A stretch of 36,447 nucleotides of DNA from contig CAZFDT010000051.1 of assembly GCA_964518335.1 (NCBI GenBank), positions 1 through 36,447 of the forward strand, written 5' to 3'. The translations under genes were made by a program, and so were the position numbers. A model generated the notes under the pieces. It was given only the letters and a program-made list of their open reading frames with translations, searched no databases and was not told where the DNA came from. Source of the stretch: CAZFDT01 sp964518335 (GTDB lineage Bacteria; Planctomycetota; Phycisphaerae; Phycisphaerales; Phycisphaeraceae). Below, one piece after another: positions 15,341 through 23,359 of this stretch (position 1 is the first letter of the stretch; each line of letters begins with the position of its first letter).

Positions 15341-16450
15341 ATGATTAATAAATTTATCAAACCGATGGGATCAGAGGGCGAGGCAGCCTCGACTCCCAAG
15401 CGGGCGACCTTGGCTGATGTCGCTCGGCTCAGTGGGGTCTCGACCGCCACGGCTTCGCAGGTGCTCTCTGGCGGCAAAGGCTCGATTCGGTACAGCGTTG
15501 AAACCGCCGAGCGCGTCCGGTGGGTCGCCCGGTCCTTGTACTACCGGCCCGCCTTGGCCCGACGATACCTGCGCCAGAAGCAGACGAAGACTTTGGGCAT
15601 CACGTTGCCGGGTGTCTCCGCCACAGGCGACTTCGAGCCTTACTCGTCCTGTCTGTTGCCCGCGGCGATTCACGCCGCCGTCGAAGCCGGGTACGAACTG
15701 ATCGTCACGATCGCCAAGCTCAAGCCGCAGGAGTTCAGTCAGCGCATCACGCACCTGCTTGACCGTGATGTGGACGGGTTGATTCTGATTCCTCCCAAAG
15801 GCTTCGAGCAAACGGATGTGTACCGCGAGTTGATCGAGACGCAACGTGCCGTCGTCACCGTGGAACACCCTCTGGCGGCGGATGCCTTTGACTTTGTCGG
15901 CATGGACGACATGGCCGACTACCGTCAGGCGGTGGAGTATCTCAAGCAACTGGGGCATCGGCACATCGGGTTTCTATACGAGCCCGAGAGCGATATTCCC
16001 TCGGCCCATCAGCGCCGCGTCGAGTTTGAGCAGGCGATCGATGAGGCCGGCTTGCCGGTATCGCCTCGTTGCTATCAGCAGATCGCCGGTTCGGACGACG
16101 TGGAAGGCGCAAGGCAGACTTGGAGGGAGCTTCAGCATCCGGTGACGGCCGTGGTCGTCCGTGGTCACATGCGCACACAGTGGGTCTGCGACCATCTCAA
16201 GGCGGTGGGCGTCCGCGTGCCACAGGACGTCTCCGTCATCAATATCACGGCTCATGACTACTCGGAGATGCGTATGCAGTACGACTCGATCCGCACGCCG
16301 GTCGGCGAGATCGGGCGACGGGCCGTGGAGTTGCTGATCAATCGCATCCAGCAGCACCCATTGCCACCGCGCCAAGTCCTATTGCCCGGCCATCGGGTCG
16401 CTGGCGCGACCTGCGCGGCCCTCAATCCTCAAGCAGGGTGTGCCCAATGA
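15341..16450 (+). CDS. LacI-family transcriptional regulator 2
   Basis: A repressor of about 369 residues. The helix-turn-helix is ATLADVARLSGVSTATASQVL, followed by ETAERVRWVARSLYYRPALARRYL and a sensor domain with the family pattern (VDGLILIPPKGFEQ, FDFVGMDDMADYRQAVEYL, HRHIGFLYEPES, VSVINITAHDYSEM, GRRAVELLINRI). The ATG at 15341 lies only four bases after the predicted transcription start, so it would be nearly leaderless. ATG 15365 is the alternative and still precedes the DNA-binding domain. A palindrome overlaps the start codon region (15342-15359), suggesting autorepression. Its stop overlaps the next start as ATGA, so the regulator is co-translated with the first propeller gene. It probably controls the plus-strand cluster and perhaps the divergent uxuA operon. 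Confidence 0.92.
   Translation: MINKFIKPMGSEGEAASTPKRATLADVARLSGVSTATASQVLSGGKGSIRYSVETAERVRWVARSLYYRPALARRYLRQKQTKTLGITLPGVSATGDFEPYSSCLLPAAIHAAVEAGYELIVTIAKLKPQEFSQRITHLLDRDVDGLILIPPKGFEQTDVYRELIETQRAVVTVEHPLAADAFDFVGMDDMADYRQAVEYLKQLGHRHIGFLYEPESDIPSAHQRRVEFEQAIDEAGLPVSPRCYQQIAGSDDVEGARQTWRELQHPVTAVVVRGHMRTQWVCDHLKAVGVRVPQDVSVINITAHDYSEMRMQYDSIRTPVGEIGRRAVELLINRIQQHPLPPRQVLLPGHRVAGATCAALNPQAGCAQ
15342..15359. promoter_or_regulatory. Candidate autoregulatory operator of LacI 2
   Basis: TGATTAATAAATTTATCA is an 18-bp AT-rich palindrome (seven of nine positions pair) lying just after the predicted transcription start and over the first codons of the LacI 2 frame. Its outer arms resemble those of 15026-15045. 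Confidence 0.4.
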
Positions 16451-17859
16451 GCATTATCACCAGCAAGTTAGGTGGTCTTGCGCCCGCTGATCCCGTGCGG
16501 ATCGATCTTTGCGAGCCTTTTGCGCCTTCGACGGCGCAGCCTGTGCTGTTCCTCGATGACCGTTACATCGCGCACCGGCAAGGTCTGACGCGGCGGTTGG
16601 GTCGCGCGGAGAAGTGGGGCGCCAACCCCATTCTTGAGCCGGAGCACCCGTGGGAAGGTCGGTGCGTCATTCTCTGGGGATCGGTGCTGTGGGACGCGGC
16701 CGATGGGCTGTTCAAGATGTGGTACGAGACCTACAACCCACTGGAACCGATGCCCCATCACCGGTTGTGCTATGCCACTTCAGTCGACGGCCTGGCCTGG
16801 CATAAGCCGCGGCTGGGCCTGGTCGCGTGGCGCGGCAGCAAGGCTAACAACATCGTCCACGTGGGCAACGACGTCATCGACTCGGCGACTGTGGTGATCG
16901 ATCCGTTCGATCCGCCGGCAGATCAGCGTTTCAAGATGATGCTGTATGACCACGAGCACCGTTCGCTGGTGCGCTTGGCGTCGGCGGACGGGTTGGAATG
17001 GCGGTCACTGGGGCGCGTGCCAATGAATGGCTACGTGGGCGATCGTCACAGCCTGATGGTGGATGCCGAGCGTGGCACATGGACGATTTACCACCGGGGC
17101 GAGTCGTGCAAGCGCACCATATTCATGTCCACGAGCGAAGATTTCGAGCACTGGGAGACACGCGGGCAAGTGCTGGCGCCCAACGACGAGGATCCGCCTG
17201 AAACCGAGTTCTACGGATTGATCGGATTCAGCGATCAGGGGATCGGGCTGGGATTCCTGGAGATGTTTCACGTGCTCGAGCGCCGGCTGGATGTGCAGTT
17301 GGCGCGGTTGGACGAGCATGGCGTGCCGTCGCGGTACATGCAGGGTCACACGTTTTTGTCGCGTGGCGCCTGGGGCGAGTGGGACAGCGCGTGGGTGTGT
17401 CCGGGCAATTGCCCGCCGCTGCGGGTGGGCGAGGAGCTGCGGATCTATTACCAGGGCCGGCGTACGCTCCACTGGGCGGACCCGCCCAACGGCACGGGGC
17501 ACATTGGCGCGATCGGCCTGGCGCGGCTTCGGCCGCATGGCTACGCGTCGCTGTGTGCGGCTGAAAATGATGGCCAGGTCACCACGGTTCCCTTGCGCGT
17601 GAGCGAAGGGGCCCTCATCGTCAACGCCGACGCCTCGGGCGGTGAGCTGCGCGCGGAGCTGCTCGATGTCCATGGCAAGCCGATACCCAACTACACCGCC
17701 AGTGACTGTTACCCATTGCGTAGCGACGCGACCTGGTTCAAGCTCAATTGGGCGGGCCGCAGCCAACTCGATCAACTGACCGGCCAGGTGGTGCGGTTGC
17801 GCCTGCACTTGCGTGGCGCCAAACTTTACGGCTTCTGGTTCACGAAATACCCAATTTGA
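16447..17859 (+). CDS. Cytoplasmic GH32/43-like beta-propeller enzyme, paralogue A
   Basis: A 470-residue protein of the five-bladed beta-propeller glycosidase superfamily (GH32/43/62/68/117/130-like); the exact family and activity are not recognised. Blade motifs are repeated: FKMWYETYNPLEPMPHHRLCYATSVDGLAWHKPRLGLV, DSATVVIDPFDPPADQRFKMMLY, RLASADGLEWRSLG and IFMSTSEDFEHWE. A C-terminal beta-sandwich of about 90 residues (ALIVNADASGGELRAELLD to LRGAKLYGFWF) is shared with the proteins at 19795 and 23360. No signal peptide, so it is probably cytoplasmic. ATG 16447 overlaps the LacI 2 stop as ATGA and has AGGG about eight bases upstream. It presumably hydrolyses or phosphorolyses an imported oligosaccharide whose presence LacI 2 senses. 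Confidence 0.85.
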   Translation: MSIITSKLGGLAPADPVRIDLCEPFAPSTAQPVLFLDDRYIAHRQGLTRRLGRAEKWGANPILEPEHPWEGRCVILWGSVLWDAADGLFKMWYETYNPLEPMPHHRLCYATSVDGLAWHKPRLGLVAWRGSKANNIVHVGNDVIDSATVVIDPFDPPADQRFKMMLYDHEHRSLVRLASADGLEWRSLGRVPMNGYVGDRHSLMVDAERGTWTIYHRGESCKRTIFMSTSEDFEHWETRGQVLAPNDEDPPETEFYGLIGFSDQGIGLGFLEMFHVLERRLDVQLARLDEHGVPSRYMQGHTFLSRGAWGEWDSAWVCPGNCPPLRVGEELRIYYQGRRTLHWADPPNGTGHIGAIGLARLRPHGYASLCAAENDGQVTTVPLRVSEGALIVNADASGGELRAELLDVHGKPIPNYTASDCYPLRSDATWFKLNWAGRSQLDQLTGQVVRLRLHLRGAKLYGFWFTKYPI

Positions 17860-17981
17860 AAACACTCCACCCCGATACGGAGGACACCGATTTGAGCAAC
17901 GGCGCCATCAAAAGCAACCTTGTGCATCGCAGCATGTCCATGAGCAACTCTCTTTCACACCCTTCCAAAGGAGGTTTCGCC

Positions 17982-18722
17982 ATGATTCGAACGACGTTTG
18001 GACTGGCAGTGGGTTTGGGTTTAGTGATGGCGCTCGTCGCGCCGGTGCAGGCGGATTCAATACTTGAGACGGTCGCGCACGATACGGGCCTTGAGCCCCG
18101 GCCTGACCTGCAGAACAACAACAACAACGGCAGCGACCGCATCATCGTGGGCGGGACGACGACCAACAACGACTATAGCGTTCCGATCCTGCGATGGACG
18201 CTGTCCACCGTGCCCCTGGATCACCAGGCCGTAACCGATGGCACGATGACGCTGACGGTCTATCCTTTTGCCGATCATTCGAGTTCGGTCGGCCAAACGG
18301 TGAACGTGCATGTGATCAAGGCGGCCAATGCGGGCTGGCTGGAGAGCAAGGCAAGCTGGAATCACAAGGATAAGGACACTCCGGTCGCGTGGTCGGGTGG
18401 CCCGGGCCTGGGCAACCCCGGCGACGGTTACGAGGCGATACCCGTGAATTCATTCATATTTTCAGGGGGATCGACGGTCGCCCTGACCATACCGCAGTCG
18501 GTGATCAATGATTGGATCGCCAATCCCTCGGACAACGCGGGCCTCATCATGTTCATGCAGGGCATGGACGGCACGGAGCGATTCCTGCGCTTCTGGTCCA
18601 ATACTGGCGCTGTCCCGGCGACCCTTGGGTTTGAGACGGCGCTGGTTCCCGAGCCAGTGTCACTGGCCTTGCTGGCTCTGGGTGGCGCGTTCATACTGCA
18701 GCACCGCCGTAATCGCGACTGA
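17982..18722 (+). CDS. Secreted DNRLRE-domain PEP-CTERM protein
   Basis: A 246-residue exported protein. The signal peptide is MIRTTFGLAVGLGLVMALVA ending PVQA, with cleavage before DSILETV. A DNRLRE beta-sandwich fills the centre, the fold often found in bacterial surface proteins and carbohydrate-binding modules (SVPILRWTLSTVPLD, GTMTLTVYPF, VNVHVIKAANAGWLESKASWNH, GLIMFMQGMDGTERFLRFWS). The end is a PEP-CTERM signal (VPEPVS, hydrophobic helix, QHRRNRD). ATG 17982 has a perfect AAAGGAGGT upstream. An in-frame TTG at 17892 also has GGAGG before it and would add 30 residues ahead of the signal peptide; I consider it unlikely. The 122-bp gap before it holds no other gene. A hairpin follows its stop. 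Confidence 0.87.
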   Translation: MIRTTFGLAVGLGLVMALVAPVQADSILETVAHDTGLEPRPDLQNNNNNGSDRIIVGGTTTNNDYSVPILRWTLSTVPLDHQAVTDGTMTLTVYPFADHSSSVGQTVNVHVIKAANAGWLESKASWNHKDKDTPVAWSGGPGLGNPGDGYEAIPVNSFIFSGGSTVALTIPQSVINDWIANPSDNAGLIMFMQGMDGTERFLRFWSNTGAVPATLGFETALVPEPVSLALLALGGAFILQHRRNRD

Positions 18723-18735
18723 AGCCATCCTTTCA

Positions 18736-18763
18736 CTTCGTGTCGCCTGACGGCAACACGAAG
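18736..18763 (+). terminator. Strong nested hairpin after the DNRLRE/PEP-CTERM gene
   Basis: CTTCGTGT (18736-18743) pairs perfectly with ACACGAAG (18756-18763). After a 1x1 mismatch, an inner GCC/GGC stem closes a TGAC tetraloop, so 11 pairs form in 28 nt. It starts 13 bases past the stop codon and ends about 30 bases before the pseudopilin start. There is only a weak T-run after it, so partial termination or message protection is likely. Confidence 0.5.
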
Positions 18764-18792
18764 GCTTGTCACTCGCTATTGGGAGATGGGTC

Positions 18793-19611
18793 ATGGACAA
18801 CATTGCCAGCACAACGCGCAACTCACCACAGCGAGGCTTCACGCTCATTGAGCTTCTGGTCGTCATCAGTATCATCGCGCTGCTGATCGCGATGCTTCTG
18901 CCGGCACTCGGCGAGGTTCGCCAATCGGCACGTGCGGTGCAGTGCAGCAGCAACATCCGTCAGTTCGGCGTCGCGTTTCAGGTCTACGCGGTTGACAACA
19001 AGGGCGTACTGCCGATCCTCGATCGTGACGCCGCCGGCAATACGATCATGAACGTGGGAAGTTCGGCATGGACTGTGCAGTTGGCCCAGATCATGGGTGT
19101 CAACTGGTCCACGCATGCCAGCCTGGATGGCAATAACGAATTCGTCGGTGCGGGGTCCAATCCCAATCGGATATGGATATGCCCCTCGGATGAGAAACAG
19201 TTCGTCCTGGGCTACAGCGTGAACTATCCACACGTTGTGTATTACACCCCAGGCGCATGGTTCGGACGACGACCTTACGACCTCAGTCAGATCAAACGGC
19301 CCTCGCAAGTCGCTTCCATGATGGAGATCAGCAACAGGAGCTATCTGCCATACTCCCTCGACCGTCGATTTCTAGACGGAGACGGGGGTTGGTGGCAATA
19401 CGGCGCGGACTTCGACTATGACGGTGACGGCGTGACGGACACCAGTTCGATTCTGTTTCCAGCGCCGTACAACATCATCCACGGTAACCTCGGTGTCCGG
19501 CACGGCAAGAACGCCAATGCCGCGTTTCTCGATGGGCACGCGCGCCTGGTCCCTCTTCACACTTACGCCACCAATATGAATGACATCTGGGGAGCCTACG
19601 TAGTGGAGTAG
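18793..19611 (+). CDS. Type II secretion-like pseudopilin with H-X9-DG signature
   Basis: A 272-residue protein with a class III prepilin leader: QRGFTLIELLVVISIIALLIAMLLPAL, where processing would fall between Gly and Phe before the conserved Glu at +5. A globular domain follows with VQCSSNIRQFGVAFQVYA, WICPSDEKQF and a C-terminal HGKNANAAFLDGH, which is exactly H-X9-DG, the signature of the large planctomycete pseudopilin families. It would form or cap a fibre or pseudopilus in the envelope; the cargo is unknown. ATG 18793 has GGGAG about seven bases upstream, better than the upstream TTG at 18766. It sits between two PEP-CTERM genes in a glycan cluster, suggesting a role in surface display or secretion of the neighbouring enzymes. 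Confidence 0.9.
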   Translation: MDNIASTTRNSPQRGFTLIELLVVISIIALLIAMLLPALGEVRQSARAVQCSSNIRQFGVAFQVYAVDNKGVLPILDRDAAGNTIMNVGSSAWTVQLAQIMGVNWSTHASLDGNNEFVGAGSNPNRIWICPSDEKQFVLGYSVNYPHVVYYTPGAWFGRRPYDLSQIKRPSQVASMMEISNRSYLPYSLDRRFLDGDGGWWQYGADFDYDGDGVTDTSSILFPAPYNIIHGNLGVRHGKNANAAFLDGHARLVPLHTYATNMNDIWGAYVVE

Positions 19612-19629
19612 ACGCCACCAGACATGCCA

Positions 19630-19663
19630 TGCCCCTGCGAACGCTTGGCACTCAACAGGGGCA
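19630..19663 (+). terminator. Hairpin after the pseudopilin gene
   Basis: TGCCCCTG (19630-19637) and CAGGGGCA (19656-19663) form a perfect 8-bp GC-rich stem around an 18-base loop, about 20 bases after the stop codon. No U-tract follows. The remaining gap up to 19795 holds no gene; I saw no strong promoter in it. Confidence 0.4.
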
Positions 19664-19794
19664 ACACGATTTCACGGAAGCCTGATTGGTAATCGAACGT
19701 CGATACTGCGTTGTCGATCTTTGGGGCGCGGGCTATGCGATACGCGGATAGTCCGGCGACTTGCTGGATTCAAGCTCAAACGAGTGCAGTCAAC

Positions 19795-21930
19795 ATGAAG
19801 AAGAATTGGTGGCAGTTTGGCGCCTACTATGTCGCGACGGGCATCTTGGCCTTGTGCAGCCGGGCCTATGGCGGTGAAACGCTCTACAACGGCATCATGC
19901 TTCCCAACGACTGGCCGCCGAATGTTCGCTCGATCGGCAGCGATCCGTCGCCAGCGCCCCACTATCTTCAGAATCCCCCGGCGCTGATTCCCATCGATGT
20001 GGGGCGGCAACTGTTCGTCGATCGTTTCCTGATTGAGAGCACGACGCTCACGACCCGGTATCACGCCGCCATCGTCCATAAGAATCCCGTGCTCACGCCG
20101 GACAAGCCCTGGGAATCGGGCATCAGTCCCAACACGCCGTCGGCGATGACGTTCAGCGGCGGCGTGTGGTACGACTCGCAGGACAAGCACTTCAAGGCGT
20201 GGTACACGGCGGGATTCAACCAGTCGATTGCTTACGCCCAATCGAATGATGGATTAAGCTGGACCAAGCCCGAACTCGATGTCGTGCCCGGCACCAACAT
20301 TGTGTACAGCGGCGCGCACGATTCCAATACAGTCTGGCTGGATTCACAGGCTGCCAACTCAAGCCAGCGCTTCAAGATGATGCTCCGCGACAACGCCTCC
20401 GGCCAGCACCAGATACGCTATTCGGCCGACGGGATTCATTGGAGCCCGACGGTGGCCACCACGGGCGCGGCCTTCGATCGCTCGACTTTTTTTCACAATC
20501 CGTTCCGAGATCGATGGGTTTTGAGCCTGCGCGGTGATGTGTACGATCCGACCACGGAAACGGTCTCCGGCGATTTTGCCGGCCGTGGCGAGCTGGGAGG
20601 CGGAATGGTCTCACTGCCGCGCATGCGCCGCTACGCCGACGGACAGACGTTGGTCGAAGCCGCACAATCCTGGCCCACGGCGACATTCGATTCAAGCCAG
20701 TGGTATGCGGATACAACTATCCCGACGATGTGGGTCGGCGCTGACAGCCTCGACCCGACGCGGCCGGGCGGCGCCGCGGCGGCTGAGTTGTACAACCTCG
20801 ATGCCGTGGCGTACGAAAGCGTGACGGCGGGGATGTTCTCCATTTGGCAGGGCGCGAGGACGGAATCGCCCGACCGCGACAAGATCAACTACGTCGCCGC
20901 TGGTTTCAGTCGCGATGGGTTCTATTGGGACCGGACGAACCGCGAAGCGATCATCGACGTTTCGGAGGACCCTGATGCGTGGAACCACAGCAACGTTCAG
21001 TCTGCAGGCGGTTCGTTCTTAACGGTGGGGGATCAGCTTTATTTCTACACGAGCGGTCGGCAGGGGCGCTTCTCGGGGGTGGACAGCACCGGCCTGAGCA
21101 CGATGAGGCGCGACGGATTTGCCGGCATGCAGGCGGGGCAGGACGAGGGCGTACTGACCACGCGAGCCGTCGAGTTTTCAGGCAAGTACCTGTTTGTCAA
21201 CGTTGACAATCTCGCCGGGCAGTTGCAGGCGGAAATCCTTGATCAAAACGACAACGTGATCGACGGATTTGCCCGGCAGAATTCCGTATCACTGACGACG
21301 GATTCGACAACGGCGCAAATGACGTGGAACGGAGGCGGAGACATCTCGAGCCTCGCCGGTCAGCCGGTGAAGTTCCGCTTCTATCTTTCGAGTGGCGAGT
21401 TGTATTCGTTCTGGGTGAGTCCGGATCAGAGCGGAGCGAGCCACGGGTATGTGGGTGCCGGCGGGCCGGGCTTCACCGGACCCACGGACACCGTGGGCTT
21501 GTCGGGTGTTCAAGCGGTCAGCCTGAAGGCAGCCGCCGACACGGTGATCAGCTATCGCCCTGACCTGCAGGCTTTGAATGCGGGACATTCCACCAAAGCG
21601 AGCATTGGCACGGGCGGCAGCGAAAACGATGCGGCGATGGCTGTCGTGCGTTTCGACCTTTCGGACTACGCCGGTGCGACCGCGGTCGGGAACGGAACAC
21701 TCACCTTGCGACAAGCCATCGGCGATCTGCCGCTGAATTTCCACGGTCAAACGCTGGACCTCTATGCCATGCCGCTGTCAATGCTGATTGGCAAGAGGGG
21801 CAGGGCCAGATGGATGCGGTGGACGGCGCTGCCTGGAATCGCAGGCATGGCCCGAACAGTCTGTCTCCCCCTGATAGCGACAAATGGTTGCCGACCGACT
21901 TCAACGATCCGACGTGGGGCATGGAGTTGA
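19795..21930 (+). CDS. Secreted beta-propeller enzyme, paralogue B (5' part of a frameshifted gene)
   Basis: The N-terminal 711 codons of a secreted glycosidase-like protein. The signal peptide runs from MKKNWWQFGAYYVATGILAL to CSRAYGG. A GH32/43-like propeller follows (IPIDVGRQLFVDRFLIESTT, FKAWYTAGFNQSIAYAQSNDGLSWTKPEL, AFDRSTFFHNPFRDRWVLSLR, ELYNLDAVAYESV, EDPDAWNHSNVQS). Next come the shared C-terminal beta-sandwich (YLFVNVDNLAGQLQAEILD to GELYSFWVSPDQSG) and the start of a DNRLRE domain. At 21780 the frame breaks. Re-reading one base there gives PLSNADWQEGQGQM and joins smoothly to the frame ending at 22241, so one base has been lost. After the break this frame reads about 50 unrelated residues to 21930. 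Activity is unknown; it may be a sequencing error or a recent mutation. Confidence 0.85.
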   Translation: MKKNWWQFGAYYVATGILALCSRAYGGETLYNGIMLPNDWPPNVRSIGSDPSPAPHYLQNPPALIPIDVGRQLFVDRFLIESTTLTTRYHAAIVHKNPVLTPDKPWESGISPNTPSAMTFSGGVWYDSQDKHFKAWYTAGFNQSIAYAQSNDGLSWTKPELDVVPGTNIVYSGAHDSNTVWLDSQAANSSQRFKMMLRDNASGQHQIRYSADGIHWSPTVATTGAAFDRSTFFHNPFRDRWVLSLRGDVYDPTTETVSGDFAGRGELGGGMVSLPRMRRYADGQTLVEAAQSWPTATFDSSQWYADTTIPTMWVGADSLDPTRPGGAAAAELYNLDAVAYESVTAGMFSIWQGARTESPDRDKINYVAAGFSRDGFYWDRTNREAIIDVSEDPDAWNHSNVQSAGGSFLTVGDQLYFYTSGRQGRFSGVDSTGLSTMRRDGFAGMQAGQDEGVLTTRAVEFSGKYLFVNVDNLAGQLQAEILDQNDNVIDGFARQNSVSLTTDSTTAQMTWNGGGDISSLAGQPVKFRFYLSSGELYSFWVSPDQSGASHGYVGAGGPGFTGPTDTVGLSGVQAVSLKAAADTVISYRPDLQALNAGHSTKASIGTGGSENDAAMAVVRFDLSDYAGATAVGNGTLTLRQAIGDLPLNFHGQTLDLYAMPLSMLIGKRGRARWMRWTALPGIAGMARTVCLPLIATNGCRPTSTIRRGAWS

Positions 21931-22241
21931 TCGATTCGATCGTGTGGTCAGACAGTCTGGGAACCGATAGCGCGGTCTTCACGATTGCGAACGAGTTTGT
22001 GAATCGCTGGCTGGAAGACGGCGTGGTCAGTTTCATGATCCGCAGCGATTCCGCGGAGGAATGGATGATGTTGGGCGACTTCACACAGCGAACGTGGTAT
22101 GCCGCCACGCTGCAGTCGGGAAACGGTGCACTGGCTCCGCGATTGTCCTTCACCATCGTGCCGGAACCGGCCAGCTTGGTATTGGCGTTGGGACCATTGC
22201 TGTGGGTCGCCACCACTCGACCAGCAAGCCGGAGCGAATAA
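21810..22241 (+). CDS. 3' part of the frameshifted propeller gene: DNRLRE end plus PEP-CTERM
   Basis: This frame carries the missing C-terminus of the gene beginning at 19795; it reads back in frame to about 21780. It holds the second half of the DNRLRE domain (DAVDGAAWNRRHG, DFNDPTWGMELIDSIVWSDS, VFTIANEFVNRWLEDGVVSFMIRSD) and a PEP-CTERM tail (VPEPASLVLALGPLLWV followed by Arg/Lys-rich residues). The ATG at 21810 has no ribosome-binding site and lies inside the domain, so it is not an independent gene. If the break is real, the propeller would be secreted without its exosortase anchor. Confidence 0.8.
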   Translation: MDAVDGAAWNRRHGPNSLSPPDSDKWLPTDFNDPTWGMELIDSIVWSDSLGTDSAVFTIANEFVNRWLEDGVVSFMIRSDSAEEWMMLGDFTQRTWYAATLQSGNGALAPRLSFTIVPEPASLVLALGPLLWVATTRPASRSE

Positions 22242-22364
22242 CTGTCCATCAACTTCATGCGACCCCGTGTCATGCCACGCGGTTTTCAGCAAGACAGCAG
22301 CGAAACGATGTGTTTTGCCGAGGCTCGTCCAACACGCCCTGAGCAAAGAGGAAGTCTCAAATCC

Positions 22365-23279
22365 ATGCCCACGCATAAGCTATCCGACCAAGACATACGT
22401 CAGTACTTTACCGAAGGCTACCTGGTGGTCGATCGCTTGTTTGACGTTGTCGACCTGCGCACAGTGGACGCCGCGATCAGGGAACTGACCGAGCAGGCTC
22501 TGCGCAGCGGCGATTCCAGCAAGGTGTTGGAGCTCGAGCCCGCGCCGGTCGATGGTCAGCGGGTGCCGCGGCGCATTTACCACCCCTTCGATCAGCACGA
22601 AGCGTTCCGATCACTGGGCAGCAACGATCGCCTGCTGGACAAGATTGAATCGTTGATCGGCCCGGACATCAACCTGCAGCACAGCAAGCTCAACATGAAG
22701 CCGGCCAAGGTGGGCTCGGTGGTGGAGTGGCATCAGGATCTGGCGTACTTCCCGCATACGAACGACAGCTTGGTGACGACGCTGATCTACCTCGATGATG
22801 CGACCATGCAAAACGGTTGCCTGCAGGTCCTTCCGCGACATCACACGCACTTTTTCAGTCACAGCGACGAGCGGGGCTTTTTCGCGGGCATGATGACGGA
22901 GACGATCGACGACGGGCGGTTCGGCCACCCCGTGCCGCTGGAAGCGCCGGCGGGCAGCGTGATCTTCATGCACGGCATGACACCGCATACCTCGCTGCCC
23001 AACCACTCGGACCAGCCGCGGCGGACGCTGATCTTCGAGTACCGCGCTTCGGATTCGTTCCCGATCCTTTACGAGCACATGAACGTGGCGGACGTGCGTA
23101 AGCCGCACCAGCTCCGTGGCAAGCCGGCGCTGTTCGCCCGCCTCGCCGGGCCGGCTCCGCTGGTCACGCCGCGCGCTGAAAAGTCGCAATCGCTCTACCA
23201 GTTGCAGGATAAATCGCGCCAATCCAGGGCGGCATCGTCGAGGGGCGGGGTGTCACTCACGCCGTCCAGTGCCATGTAG
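22365..23279 (+). CDS. Phytanoyl-CoA dioxygenase (PhyH)-family oxygenase
   Basis: A 304-residue Fe(II)/2-oxoglutarate-dependent oxygenase. The jelly-roll core shows VVEWHQDLAYFPHTN, with the HxD iron ligands His123 and Asp125. GSVIFMHGMTPHTSLPNHS carries the distal His (His208) and QPRRTLIFEYR the 2-oxoglutarate-binding Arg. The start region DIRQYFTEGYLVVDRLF is the usual PhyH N-terminus. Members hydroxylate small molecules; the substrate here is unknown, perhaps a sugar or its methylated or acylated derivative. ATG 22365 has GAGGAAG about ten bases upstream; a 36-codon extension to 22257 was rejected. It is flanked by propeller paralogues B and C on the same strand, so it belongs to the cluster. 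Confidence 0.9.
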   Translation: MPTHKLSDQDIRQYFTEGYLVVDRLFDVVDLRTVDAAIRELTEQALRSGDSSKVLELEPAPVDGQRVPRRIYHPFDQHEAFRSLGSNDRLLDKIESLIGPDINLQHSKLNMKPAKVGSVVEWHQDLAYFPHTNDSLVTTLIYLDDATMQNGCLQVLPRHHTHFFSHSDERGFFAGMMTETIDDGRFGHPVPLEAPAGSVIFMHGMTPHTSLPNHSDQPRRTLIFEYRASDSFPILYEHMNVADVRKPHQLRGKPALFARLAGPAPLVTPRAEKSQSLYQLQDKSRQSRAASSRGGVSLTPSSAM

Positions 23280-23359
23280 AGCGTTGCTGCGCGTCTGGGA
23301 TATCAAACTTGCGGACGGCGGTGATCGATCGACTCAGCGCTACTTGAACTGACACCTCC

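Noticed and set aside
21770..21812. Programmed -1 ribosomal frameshift
   Set aside because: There is no X-XXY-YYZ slippery heptamer at the junction and no obvious downstream pseudoknot. Simple loss of one base explains it better.
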